A stretch of DNA of 64,000 nucleotides. It comes from Streptomyces aureoverticillatus. GTDB lineage: Bacteria > Actinomycetota > Actinomycetes > Streptomycetales > Streptomycetaceae. Each line of letters starts with the position of its first letter. Position 1 is the first letter of the stretch. Position numbers and translations under genes: made by a program. The stretch lies in contig NZ_BMSY01000015.1 of NCBI RefSeq assembly GCF_014649395.1, forward strand, positions 121,719 through 185,718. The letters are read 5' to 3'. Positions 24,588 through 34,137 of this stretch are shown here, piece by piece. The notes beneath the pieces are model-generated. The model saw nothing but the letters and a program-made list of their open reading frames with translations. It had not been told where the DNA came from and ran no database searches.

Positions 24588-24650
24588 CTTGCACTCTCGG
24601 GGGTCGAGTGCTAATCATTGGCGTTAGCACTCTACGAGTGAGAGTGACAG
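24588..24650 (+). promoter_or_regulatory. Two tandem CIRCE elements (HrcA operators) before groEL2
   Basis: The first element is CTTGCACTC-N9-GAGTGCTAA (24588-24614); the second is TTAGCACTC-N9-GAGTGACAG (24624-24650). Each has one perfect nine-base arm against the consensus TTAGCACTC-N9-GAGTGCTAA and one arm with 2-3 changes. A promoter with TTGCAC (24589-24594), a 17-bp spacer and TAATCA (24612-24617) coincides with the first element, so HrcA would block it directly. Confidence 0.9.
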
Positions 24651-24778
24651 AACTTGGATCGGGTCGGTGAGGTCCGCAGGCCGGGTGGGGCAAGGAACCA
24701 CACGGCACGTAGGCCGTCCGTCGCGGGCACCTGCACGGTCCGTTTGCGTTTCCACCCCGTCCGGGAGGACCACTTCAC

Positions 24779-26404
<1,626 letters not shown>

Positions 26405-26442
26405 TCAGCCGTTAGTGGTTGATCGACCGTCCTGAGCAGTAC

Positions 26443-26482
26443 GAAGGGGCGGCACTCTCCTCGCGGAGGGTGCCGCCCCTTC
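26443..26482. terminator. Bidirectional terminator groEL2/hydrolase
   Basis: A perfect 18-bp stem beginning GAAGGGGCGGCACTC encloses a TCGC loop between two convergent genes. Confidence 0.9.
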
Positions 26483-26520
26483 GGCGTGCCCGGGGCCTCG
26501 TCGCCCGGTTGTCGCAGTGG

Positions 26521-27768
26521 TTACTGGGGCAGGCGCTCGATGATCCAGCCGCACAGCTCCTCGGTGACGAGGGTGTGGGCCTCGTTCTGCGAGGCGACCT
26601 TGAACTCGTCGAGTTCGCTCTCGCTCGGATCGAGGCCGTTGATGTTCACGTGCAGCTTCGCCTGGTCGTCGATGTCGCGGATCGCGACGGCGCTGACGGC
26701 CGGGACGAAGCAGTGCGCGCGCAGGACCGCCTCGGACTTCAGGCCGAGGATCGGCGGCTTCTCGTTGAGCGCGTCGGCGAGGATGCCGAAGCCCTCCAGG
26801 GTGCCGCCGGGCGCGCCGTCCATCTCCGGGAAGGCCGGGGTGCGGATCTCGTGCTTCGGGATGGTCACCACGCGCAGCTCGCCGACGAGCTGTCCGTCGC
26901 CGGAGCCCTGCGTGTACAGCTTGGTGCCGACCACCGCGAGGCCCTTGCCCGCGAAGGCGAGGGTGCCGGGCCGGATGCCCTGCCCGCTGCCGTCGCCGGC
27001 GCCGTTGGCGACGCCGATCTTCCGCGGGATGTTCGGCCAGTCGCCGACGCGGCGCAGCGCGGCGAGGAAGTTCGTACGGTCCTCGTGGGTCTCGGGCTTG
27101 CCGTTCCACTCCGAGATGTGCTGCCACAGGAGCTGCTGCGCGGCCGGGCTGTTCATCTGGTCCGAGAACGCGGCGTTCAGCGGCCGGATGTAGTGCGCGA
27201 AGGCCTGGAGTCCGATGGGGATCCAGGCGCCGCGGTGCGGGCTGTCGTACGAGAAGTAGAGCGCCGTCTGATGGTTCATGCGCTTGCGTTCCAGGTCGGC
27301 GAGCGCGTAGCGGGTGACGAGGCCGCCCATGCTGAAGCCGCCGACGACGAGCGGCGCGTCGCCCTCGCGGCGCGAGATCGCCTCCTGGACGGCGGCCTGG
27401 GCGGCCTGCGCGTTGTCGATGATGGACGCGCTGCGCTCGCGGAAGCCGAGCAGCACGACGTCGCGGCCGCGGCGGCGCAGCTCGCTGATGAACGGGTACG
27501 GGCCGTTCTCCAGGAACTCCCAGGAGAACGGGAGCTCGCTCGGCCCCGAGTTGAAGCCGTCGGCGAGGATCACCGGCCGGGTCAGTCGCTCGTTGCCCTC
27601 GCCCCGGTAGACCCAGGCCATGCCGTTCGGAAGCTCCCACTCCTCGTCGGGCGCCGGCGGCGCCTCCGCGGGCAGCTCGCGCGGACCCGGCGCCAGGACG
27701 ATCGGGCGGCCCGCCCCCAGGGCCTCACTGATCTGCTGCCGCGCCTGCTCTTCGGTCGGTTCGGGCAT
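26521..27768 (-). CDS. Alpha/beta hydrolase-fold protein
   Basis: The product is 415 residues from ATG 27768, with GGAGGGG 7 nt upstream. The nucleophile elbow VVGGFSMGGLVTRYAL puts Ser146 in GxSxGG, preceded by LADGFNSGP (oxyanion region) and a second strand DVVLLGFRERSASI. A PGTLAFAGKGLAVVGTKLYT block and a C-terminal VHINGLDPSESELDEF-like region are less familiar, so the family is uncertain; a triacylglycerol lipase-like or thioesterase role is possible. No signal peptide is seen, so it acts in the cytosol. The C-terminal half has no recognised motif. It is divergent from an ECF sigma gene. Confidence 0.75.
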   Translation of the reverse strand: MPEPTEEQARQQISEALGAGRPIVLAPGPRELPAEAPPAPDEEWELPNGMAWVYRGEGNERLTRPVILADGFNSGPSELPFSWEFLENGPYPFISELRRRGRDVVLLGFRERSASIIDNAQAAQAAVQEAISRREGDAPLVVGGFSMGGLVTRYALADLERKRMNHQTALYFSYDSPHRGAWIPIGLQAFAHYIRPLNAAFSDQMNSPAAQQLLWQHISEWNGKPETHEDRTNFLAALRRVGDWPNIPRKIGVANGAGDGSGQGIRPGTLAFAGKGLAVVGTKLYTQGSGDGQLVGELRVVTIPKHEIRTPAFPEMDGAPGGTLEGFGILADALNEKPPILGLKSEAVLRAHCFVPAVSAVAIRDIDDQAKLHVNINGLDPSESELDEFKVASQNEAHTLVTEELCGWIIERLPQ

Positions 27769-27912
27769 GGATGTCCCCTCCGTCGGCATCGTCCGATGAC
27801 GTGCCGTGCCATCTTGTACACGTGGAGTGAAGGGCGATAGGTCTGTTTCTCGCCGTCGTCCGGCTCCGGTTCCCGCCCGTCGTCCGGCTCCGGAAAAAAC
27901 TTCGCGGACGGT

Positions 27913-27941
27913 GTCAACCGAAGTGGGGCCCGCTGGTCTAG
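27913..27941 (+). promoter_or_regulatory. Candidate ECF-type promoter of the sigma gene
   Basis: GTCAACC and GTCTAG are separated by 16 bp, the AAC/GTC layout of ECF promoters. It lies 19 nt before the sigma start and would allow autoregulation. The GGTCTAGA here also resembles a dre half-site, which I judged coincidental. Confidence 0.5.
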
Positions 27942-27959
27942 AGAAGGTGTACCGACCAG

Positions 27960-28472
27960 ATGGGGAGCACGGCATTGACCGCTGAGGAATTCGAGGAGTT
28001 CTACGCCCACGCGGTCAGACGGCTCACCGGTCAGCTCTACGTGATGCTCGGCGATCTGCACGAGGCGCAGGACGTCGTGCAGGAAGCCTTCGTCAAGGCG
28101 TGGAGCAGGCGCGGGCGGCTGCGCCGCGAGGCCGCGCCCGAGGCCTGGATACGGACGGTCGCCTGGCGGCTCGCGCTGCGCCGCAGGCAGGGGCTGTTCC
28201 GGGCCGAGCGGGCCTGGCAGCGGCACGGCGGGGCGGGGGCTGTGGACGCTCCCGACCCGGGCTCGGTCGTTCTGGTCGAGGCGCTCAAGGAGCTGTCCCC
28301 GCAGCAGCGCAGGACCGTGGCCCTGCGCTATGTGTGCGACCTGTCCGTCGAGCAGATCGCCCATGAGACGGGCCTGTCCACCGGCACGGTCAAGACTCAT
28401 CTGTCCCGTGGCAGGGCCGCGCTCGCGCCCCGGCTGAGGGATCCCCACACGCAGGAGGCGCACGGTGGCTAG
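27960..28472 (+). CDS. SigE-family ECF RNA polymerase sigma factor
   Basis: The product is 170 residues from ATG 27960, or 165 from a TTG at 27975 that has a better-placed GGGGAG. Region 2 is seen as GDLHEAQDVVQEAFVKAWSR and the following RREAAPEAWIRTVAW. Region 4 is ELSPQQRRTVALRYVCDLSVEQIAHETGL then STGTVKTHLSRGRAAL, the helix-turn-helix. It belongs to the actinobacterial SigE/SigL-type ECF group. The downstream gene overlaps it by 8 bp and encodes a membrane protein likely to act as its anti-sigma factor. The signal sensed is unknown. Confidence 0.92.
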   Translation: MGSTALTAEEFEEFYAHAVRRLTGQLYVMLGDLHEAQDVVQEAFVKAWSRRGRLRREAAPEAWIRTVAWRLALRRRQGLFRAERAWQRHGGAGAVDAPDPGSVVLVEALKELSPQQRRTVALRYVCDLSVEQIAHETGLSTGTVKTHLSRGRAALAPRLRDPHTQEAHGG

Positions 28473-28935
28473 GGACCGGCACGACGGGCCCCGTGACGGG
28501 GGTGGTTTCGGTTTCGCGGAGCCCCGGCCCGACGACGACATCGTGGTGGCCGCCGCGCTCAGAGGGCTCGCCGACCGGGGGCAGGGGCGGGTCGCCCCTG
28601 TGCCCGCGGCGCACATCACCGAGCGCGGTGACCGGGTGCGGCGGCGCCGCTTGGCCGTGCTCGCGGCTGTCGCCGTCGTCGTCTTCGGCGGGGTGAGCGG
28701 GGTGGTGGTCGGGGTGTCGGGGTCGGGTGAGGAGACGGTGCGGCCCGCCGGGGGGACCGAGGCGCCCGCGCCGTCTTCGGGGGACTCGCCGCCGCCCTCT
28801 TCCTCGCCTACGTCCACTCCCTCGCCCACGTCCTCGGCCGCTTCGCCGCCCGCGTCCTCGGCCACCTTGCCGTCCGGCTCGGTGCCGCCGCCTACGCGTA
28901 CGTATCCGCCCACCAGCGCGGTGCCCCCCGGGTAG
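28465..28935 (+). CDS. Putative anti-sigma factor, single-span membrane protein
   Basis: The product is 156 residues from GTG 28465, 6 nt after AGGAGG, overlapping the end of the sigma gene. A polar cytosolic head (1-60) contains ADRGQGRVAPVPAAHITERG, then RRRRLAVLAAVAVVVFGGVSGVVVG-type membrane segment (about 59-80). The outer half is almost entirely Pro, Ser, Thr and Ala, like a wall-spanning stalk. The HxxxCxxC zinc motif of ZAS anti-sigma factors is absent, so the assignment rests on position and topology. It could instead be a sensor partner regulating the sigma factor indirectly. Confidence 0.65.
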   Translation: MARDRHDGPRDGGGFGFAEPRPDDDIVVAAALRGLADRGQGRVAPVPAAHITERGDRVRRRRLAVLAAVAVVVFGGVSGVVVGVSGSGEETVRPAGGTEAPAPSSGDSPPPSSSPTSTPSPTSSAASPPASSATLPSGSVPPPTRTYPPTSAVPPG

Positions 28936-28998
28936 GGGGTGCCGCCCGGAGGGGGCGCGCCGCATCCCCCGAGCGGGTGCGCCCCCTCCGGCCTTTGC

Positions 28999-29192
28999 TC
29001 GCCCCCGGGGGCTCTGTCCCCGGACCCCCGTATCGGCCTGAACGGCCTCGTCCTCAAACGCCGGACGGGCTGTTCTCCCCGCCCACCCGCCCCGCTCATC
29101 GGCCTTCGGCCTCGTCCTCAAACGCCGGACGGGCTGTTTCCCCCGCACCCTTTATCGGCCTTCGGCCTCGTCCTCAAGCCCGGGACGGGCTG
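28999..29192. repeat. Dispersed intergenic repeat, three copies in tandem
   Basis: The core CTCGTCCTCAAACGCCGGAC with a following GGGCTG occurs at 29047-29072 and 29111-29136, and as a variant at 29167-29192, each preceded by a GGCCTTCGGCC-type hairpin. It fills the 301-nt gap between the anti-sigma gene and the mannosyltransferase gene; no gene is seen there. Confidence 0.88.
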
Positions 29193-29236
29193 GGGAGGGC
29201 CGGTGATTCCGCGTACCCGCGAAACGGAGATCACGT

Positions 29237-30520
29237 ATGCCCACGGCCTTGCCGAGTCCCGTCCGGGCGGTGCCGCGTGCGGCGGCCGGGGCGGGCTCCC
29301 CCGCGGTCGGCGCCGAGCCGCCTCCGCCGGAGCGGCGGTTCCGTCTCGGTCCCGGTGACCGGCAGGCGCTTCAGCTCTACCTCCTCACCCGCGTCGGGCT
29401 GTGGCTCACCGCCTACTGCGGGGCCTGGCTGTTCCCCCGCGATCCCGGTGCCAAGCGTGGCGCGCCCGTGCTGAGCGTGTGGGAGCAGTGGGACTGGGTG
29501 CACTTCCAGCACATAGCGGAGCACGGGTACGTGCGGGCGGCCGAGGCGCGGCCCGGTTTCAGCAACGAGGAGGCGTTCTTCCCCGGCTTCCCGATGCTGC
29601 TGCGGGCCGTGCACACGGTGGTGCCGCACTGGGGTGTGGCCGGGCTGCTGATCTCGCTGGTCAGCGGGGCGGTGGCGATGGTCGCGCTGGGGCGGATCGC
29701 GCGGGGCACGGTGGGTGCGGTGGGCGGCGGTGCCGAGGCGGGCGCGATCGGCGGCGTCGGTGCGGGAGGCGCGCGCGGGCGGCGGGCCGTGTTGCTCGTG
29801 TTGCTCTCGCCCTGTGCGGTGTTCCTCGCCGCCGGATACACGGAATCCCTGTTCCTGGCGTTCGCCCTGCCCGCGTGGCTCGCCGCCGTGCGGGGGCGCT
29901 GGCCGCTGGCGGCGCTGCTCACGACGGTGGCCACCGCCACCCGGGTCAGCGGTCTGTTCCTCGCCGCGGCGCTGGCCGTGCAGTTCCTCGTGAGCCGGGG
30001 CCACCGCGAGGCCGGGTGGCGGTGGCGTCCGCTGCCGTGGCTGGCCCTGCCCGCGCTGCCCGCCCTCCTCTACACCTGGTACCTGCACAGCCTCACCGGC
30101 GACTGGATGGCGTGGAAGCACGCCCAGGAACGCGGCTGGAACCGGGAGTTCCACGCGCCGTGGGAGGCGTGGGCGAACACCTGGCGGGCCGCCTTCGACG
30201 GCGAGTACCGCTCCGGGTACGCCCTGATGTTCCTCGCCGAACTCGTGGCCATGGTCGTCGGGCTCGCGCTCCTCGCCGTCCTGCTGCGCCGCCGCCGCTG
30301 GCCCGAGGCGACGTACATCGCCCTGAGCCTCTGGGCGCTCGGCACCTCGTACTGGTACATGTCCCTGCCCCGCGCCACCCTCCTGTGGTGGCCCCTGTGG
30401 ACGGCCCTCGCCGCCTGGTCCCTGCGCCGCGCCTGGCTCACGAACACCCTGCTGTGCGTGCTGGCCCCGCTGACGACGGTGTTCGCGCTGGCGTTCACGA
30501 CGGGGCGGTGGGCGGGGTGA
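29237..30520 (+). CDS. GT-C mannosyltransferase-like membrane protein (PIG-V type)
   Basis: The product is 427 residues from ATG 29237, with GGAG 7 nt upstream. A cytosolic Pro/Ala-rich start (1-45) leads to about ten membrane spans. The first outer loop holds WEQWDWVHFQHIAEHGY, the acidic motif expected of a polyprenyl-phosphate-sugar-dependent GT-C enzyme, and then EEAFFPGFPMLLRAV, which parallels the FFPLYP motif of PIG-V proteins. It probably transfers mannose from polyprenyl-phosphomannose to a protein or lipid on the outer face. A poly-Gly/Ala loop (about 155-180) is variable. It has no close operon partner. Confidence 0.78.
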   Translation: MPTALPSPVRAVPRAAAGAGSPAVGAEPPPPERRFRLGPGDRQALQLYLLTRVGLWLTAYCGAWLFPRDPGAKRGAPVLSVWEQWDWVHFQHIAEHGYVRAAEARPGFSNEEAFFPGFPMLLRAVHTVVPHWGVAGLLISLVSGAVAMVALGRIARGTVGAVGGGAEAGAIGGVGAGGARGRRAVLLVLLSPCAVFLAAGYTESLFLAFALPAWLAAVRGRWPLAALLTTVATATRVSGLFLAAALAVQFLVSRGHREAGWRWRPLPWLALPALPALLYTWYLHSLTGDWMAWKHAQERGWNREFHAPWEAWANTWRAAFDGEYRSGYALMFLAELVAMVVGLALLAVLLRRRRWPEATYIALSLWALGTSYWYMSLPRATLLWWPLWTALAAWSLRRAWLTNTLLCVLAPLTTVFALAFTTGRWAG

Positions 30521-30579
30521 GTTCTTCGCCGGGGTCGGGGCCTTGGTCACCGCCCTTCCCCGGCTGACCTTCGCGAGGC

Positions 30580-31536
30580 TCAAGCCTCGGACGGGCGGGA
30601 GTTCGCCAGGGCCGCGCGCAGGTGGCCGTTCGACTCCGTGAGGAGCCGTGCCGCCGTGGGGCCGTCCACCTCGCCCAGGAGCGCGAGGATCGCGTTCTTC
30701 ACCTCGCCGTCGGTGGCGGCGAGGGCGGCCTCGATCTCCTCGTCGGACGCGCCGGTGGCGAGGGCGACGATGCGGCGGGAGCGGGCGCGCAGCTTCTCGT
30801 TGGAGGCGCGCACGTCGACCATCAGGTTCCCGTAGGTCTTGCCGAGGCGGATCATCGTGATCGTCGAGAGCATGTTGAGGACGAGCTTCTGGGCCGTGCC
30901 CGCCTTCAAACGGGTGGACCCGGTGAGGAGTTCGGGGCCCACGACGACCTCGATGCCGTGCTCGGCCGCCGCCGCGAGCGCGCTGTCGGCGTTGCAGGAC
31001 AGGCCGATGGTCAGGGCCCCGCGGGCGCGGGCGTGCTCGACGGCGCCGACGGCGTAGGGGGTGCGGCCGGACGCGGAGACGCCGACGACGGTGTCGTCGG
31101 CGGTGAGGGTCAGGGAGTCCAGGTCGGCGGCCGCCAGGTCCTTGCGGTCCTCCGCGCCCTCGATCGAGGTGACCACCGCGGTCGGGCCGCCCGCGATGAG
31201 GCCGACGACGTCGCCCGGGTCGGTGTTGAACGTCGGCGGGCACTCGGACGCGTCGAGCACACCGAGCCGGCCCGCGGTGCCCGCGCCCGCGTAGATGAGT
31301 CGGCCGCCGCGGGCCATGCGCTCGGCGGTGGCGTCGATGGCGGCGGCGATGCGGGGGAGCTGCGCGGCGACGGCCGTGGGCACGGTGGCGTCCTCGTCGT
31401 TCATGAGGCGCGCGATCTCCTCCGTGGGCAGCCGGTCGATCTCGGAGAGCTCGGGCCGGAACGCCTCGGTGGTGAGGCTGGCCAGTTGAGCACGGAGCTC
31501 GCCGTATCCGGCGGGCCCGGTGGGCGTGGAGGTCAT
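30580..31536 (-). CDS. murQ: N-acetylmuramic acid 6-phosphate etherase
   Basis: This 318-residue SIS-domain lyase opens with LTTEAFRPELSEIDRLPTEE and has AGGRLIYAGAGTAGRLGVLDASE-type sugar loop ending CPPTF, GVSASGRTPYAVGAV, and LVLNMLSTITMIRLGKTYGNLMVDV, the MurQ signature. It converts MurNAc-6-phosphate to GlcNAc-6-phosphate and D-lactate, feeding nagA of the same window. An RpiR-family regulator gene lies upstream on the same strand, with a copy of the dispersed repeat in the 167-nt gap. Confidence 0.95.
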   Translation of the reverse strand: MTSTPTGPAGYGELRAQLASLTTEAFRPELSEIDRLPTEEIARLMNDEDATVPTAVAAQLPRIAAAIDATAERMARGGRLIYAGAGTAGRLGVLDASECPPTFNTDPGDVVGLIAGGPTAVVTSIEGAEDRKDLAAADLDSLTLTADDTVVGVSASGRTPYAVGAVEHARARGALTIGLSCNADSALAAAAEHGIEVVVGPELLTGSTRLKAGTAQKLVLNMLSTITMIRLGKTYGNLMVDVRASNEKLRARSRRIVALATGASDEEIEAALAATDGEVKNAILALLGEVDGPTAARLLTESNGHLRAALANSRPSEA

Positions 31537-31637
31537 AGGGGTGCGGCTCTTTCGGGATGTGGAAGAGGTCGGGGGTGGGTGGCGCTGCCTGTACGGCGTT
31601 TGGGTGGTTCAGCCTGTCCGGTGGGGGGAGGTGGGTT

Positions 31638-31681
31638 TTAGCCCGTCCGGCGTTTGAGGACGAGGCCGAAGGCCGATCGGC
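31638..31681. repeat. Dispersed intergenic repeat, inverted copy at 31.6 kb
   Basis: AGCCCGTCCGGCGTTTGAGG with its GGCCGAAGGCC hairpin lies between murQ and its regulator. Confidence 0.85.
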
Positions 31682-31703
31682 GGCGCCCCCGGCGAACGGG
31701 ACA

Positions 31704-32633
31704 TCAACGACTGCCCGAGCCTCCGCGGGGATTATGGCGGTGCGCCAACGCTTCGTACGAAGCGGCAAGCGCCGGCGCCGCCGTCTCGTACGTACGTTGT
31801 GCCACGCCCACGAACAGGCAGTCCACGACCAGGAGTTGACTGGTCCGGGAAGACATGGCAGCGGGACGGAGCTCGCTCTCGCGGGCGGTGGACGTGGTCA
31901 GTATGTGGTCGGCGTACTGGGACACCAGGCCGTCCGGGCGGCCGGTGATCGCGATCGTCGTCGCGCCGTGCTCGAAGGCGACCCGCAGCGGCTCGATGAC
32001 GTCGCCGGTGGACCCGGAGTGGGTGATCGCGATCGCCACGTCCTTGGCGCGGAGCGTCACCGCGTTGGTGACGGCGAGGTGCGGGTCGGAGTGGGCGTGC
32101 GCGACCTGGCCGATGCGCAGCAGCTTCTGCGCGAGGTCCTGGGCGACGAGCCCGGACGCGGCGACGCCGTACACCTCCACGCGGCGGGCGGCCGCCAGCG
32201 CGGCGACGGCCGCGCCGAGCTGGACGGTGTCGAGTCCGGCCGCGGTGTCGGCGAGGGTCTGCTGCTCGTCGTACGCGAGTTTCGCGACGACGTCCGCGAG
32301 TGGGTCGTCGACGGCGATGTCGGCGGTGACGGCGGGGGCGCGGCCCGACTGCTGCTGGGCGGCGAGGCCGGCGAGGGCCAGGCGCAGGTCCCGGTAGCCG
32401 GGGTAGCCGAGGAGGCGGGCGGTGCGGACGACCGTGGCCTCGCTGGTGCCGGTGAGCTCGGCGAGGCCGGTGACCGTGAGCGCCGCGGTCCCCGCCGGGT
32501 CGCCCGCGACGGCCTCGGCGACCCGCTGCATGGAGCGGGTCATCGACGGCGCGAGCGTGCGCACCTTGGCCGCGAGGGCGGCGGGGGCGGGGGGTGCGCC
32601 GCCCGCGAAAATTTCCTTCACGTTGTTGGTCAC
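31704..32633 (-). CDS. RpiR/MurR-family transcriptional regulator
   Basis: The product is 309 residues from a GTG at 32633 with a weak ribosome site. The N-terminal RpiR helix-turn-helix includes LTVTGLAELTGTSEATVVRT and ARLLGYPGYRDLRLAL (about 55-95). The SIS effector domain follows, with VEVYGVAASGLVAQDLAQKL and AITHSGSTGDVIEPLRVA. These regulators bind sugar phosphates; next to murQ the ligand is probably MurNAc-6-phosphate, as for E. coli MurR. The order regulator then murQ on the same strand suggests local control of peptidoglycan recycling. Confidence 0.88.
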   Translation of the reverse strand: MTNNVKEIFAGGAPPAPAALAAKVRTLAPSMTRSMQRVAEAVAGDPAGTAALTVTGLAELTGTSEATVVRTARLLGYPGYRDLRLALAGLAAQQQSGRAPAVTADIAVDDPLADVVAKLAYDEQQTLADTAAGLDTVQLGAAVAALAAARRVEVYGVAASGLVAQDLAQKLLRIGQVAHAHSDPHLAVTNAVTLRAKDVAIAITHSGSTGDVIEPLRVAFEHGATTIAITGRPDGLVSQYADHILTTSTARESELRPAAMSSRTSQLLVVDCLFVGVAQRTYETAAPALAASYEALAHRHNPRGGSGSR

Positions 32634-32755
32634 TCTTGAAAGGTATTTTCGGGGTGGGGGAGGGTCAAGGCCCCGGAGGGCCCGGAGCCGGGGGACCGAG
32701 CCGAGGGTCTCCGGTCGCCTACGGGCCCGCCCGCGACGGGGCGCACAATGGCTGT

Positions 32756-33142
32756 ATGGACTCCTCCGCATCATCCGCCCCCGTCGGCCCGCTGGAGCGG
32801 GCGCTGCACGCCGCCCGCGCGCTGGTCCTCGCCGACCTGGTCGCGGACGAGGTGGCCGAGCCGGACGTGGTCTCGTTCGTCGAGGACTCCGTGGCGCAGC
32901 GCCGCTGGTGGGTGGAGCAGTGGCCCGACGGCGTCGAGTACGTCGCCGGGCTCGTCGCCCAGGACGTGCAGGACGCCCTCCTGGAGCGGTACGGACGGTG
33001 GCCGCTGTGTCCGGTGTGCGGCTCCGGGGACCCGCACGCGCTGGACGTGGAGCCGGAGTTGGGCGCGGATCCGCACTGGGTGTGCGCGAAGGCGGGTGTG
33101 GTGGTCGCGGCCGTGGGGTCGCTGGGGTCGGTGCCGCGGTGA
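32756..33142 (+). CDS. Conserved hypothetical protein with Cys cluster
   Basis: This 128-residue acidic protein is probably read from ATG 32756; CACAAT 6 nt upstream would be the -10 of a leaderless transcript. The N-terminal helical half ends QRRWWVEQWPDGVEYVAGLV. The C-terminal part has LCPVCGSGDPHALDVEPELG then WVCAK, so Cys-x2-Cys, His and a third Cys might bind zinc. I do not recognise a named family. The next gene overlaps it by 4 nt (GTGA), so they are translationally coupled. Confidence 0.72.
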   Translation: MDSSASSAPVGPLERALHAARALVLADLVADEVAEPDVVSFVEDSVAQRRWWVEQWPDGVEYVAGLVAQDVQDALLERYGRWPLCPVCGSGDPHALDVEPELGADPHWVCAKAGVVVAAVGSLGSVPR

Positions 33143-33444
33143 CCCTCTACATCGACCCGCCCACCTGGCCCGGGCACGGGCGCCTCTGGTCGCATCTGGT
33201 CAGCGACGTCTCGTACGAGGAACTGCACGCGTTCGCCGCGCGGATCGGGGTGCCCGAGCGGGCCTTCGAGCGGGACCACTACGACCTGCCCTCGCACCGG
33301 TACGGGGACGCCGTGCGGGCGGGGGCGGTGGAGGTCGGCTCCAAGGAGCTGGTGCGGCGGCTCACGGGGGCGGGTCTGAGGCGGCCCAAGGGGCGGAGCG
33401 CGGGCGCGCCCCCGTCGGGGGAGCGCCCCGGCGCGCCCGACTAG
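33139..33444 (+). CDS. DUF4031 domain protein
   Basis: The product is 101 residues starting from a GTG that overlaps the upstream stop codon. The sequence TLYIDPPTWPGHGRLWSHLV then SDVSYEELHAFAARIGVPER, a FERDHYDLP motif and YGDAVRAGAVEV is the DUF4031 pattern. The conserved Asp, Trp and His residues suggest a nucleotide-related or metal-dependent activity, but none is established. The Arg/Gly/Pro-rich tail after residue 80 looks unstructured. Confidence 0.82.
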   Translation: MTLYIDPPTWPGHGRLWSHLVSDVSYEELHAFAARIGVPERAFERDHYDLPSHRYGDAVRAGAVEVGSKELVRRLTGAGLRRPKGRSAGAPPSGERPGAPD

Positions 33445-33453
33445 GGTCACCCC

Positions 33454-34128
33454 ATGCCCGACCACGACGCGCACAACGGCCCCGGCGCCGACGACATCAC
33501 CTCCCTCCGAGCCCGCTGGCGCGAAGCCCTCCTCGGGGCCCGGGGAATCGGCGCCGGCCCGGACCCCGACCCGTACGCCGAGAACCTCCTCACCCGCTGG
33601 TCGGAGCCCCACCGCCGCTACCACACCCGCACCCACCTGGCCGCCGTCCTCACCCACGTCGACACCCTCCAGGAGCACGCGGACGACCCGCACCTGGTGC
33701 GGCTCGCGGCGTGGTTCCACGACGCGGTGTACGCCCCCGACCGCTCGGAGAACGAGGAGCGCAGCGCGCGCCTCGCCGAACGCGCGCTGCCCGAGGCGGG
33801 CCTGACGCCGGAGGCGACCGCCGAGGTGGCCCGGCTGGTCCGGCTCACGGTCACCCACGACCCGGCCGACGGCGACCGCAACGGCGAGGTGCTGTGCGAC
33901 GCGGACCTCGCGGTCCTCGCGGCGGACGCGGAGGCGTACGCCGCGTACGCCGCCGCCGTCCGTGAGGAGTACGCCTTCGTGCCCGACGAGGCGTTCCGCG
34001 CGGGGCGGGCGGACGTGCTGCGCCAACTGCTCGCGCTGCCCCGGCTGTTCCGCACCGGGTACGGCGCCGCGCACTGGGAATCCCGCGCCCGGGAAAACCT
34101 CACGACGGAGCTGGAGCTGCTCACGTAG
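33454..34128 (+). CDS. HD-domain metal-dependent phosphohydrolase-like protein
   Basis: This 224-residue protein has TRWSEPHRRYHTRTHLAAVL near residue 48 and VRLAAWFHDAVYAP near residue 87, which supply the HD-type metal ligands, followed by RLTVTHDP and CDADLAVLAA (further His and Asp ligands). Such proteins hydrolyse phosphate esters of nucleotides or similar compounds; the substrate is unknown. TAGGGT 6 nt before the ATG suggests a leaderless transcript starting at the gene itself. Confidence 0.82.
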   Translation: MPDHDAHNGPGADDITSLRARWREALLGARGIGAGPDPDPYAENLLTRWSEPHRRYHTRTHLAAVLTHVDTLQEHADDPHLVRLAAWFHDAVYAPDRSENEERSARLAERALPEAGLTPEATAEVARLVRLTVTHDPADGDRNGEVLCDADLAVLAADAEAYAAYAAAVREEYAFVPDEAFRAGRADVLRQLLALPRLFRTGYGAAHWESRARENLTTELELLT

Positions 34129-34137
34129 CCTCACCGC

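Noticed and set aside
24606..24632. Single inverted CIRCE GAGTGCTAA-N9-TTAGCACTC
   Set aside because: The arms are in the wrong order for CIRCE; the region is better read as two adjacent elements.
27932..27947. dre-like sequence GCTGGTCTAGAGAAGG before the ECF sigma gene
   Set aside because: Only the left half is conserved, and the GTCTAG is better explained as an ECF -10 element.
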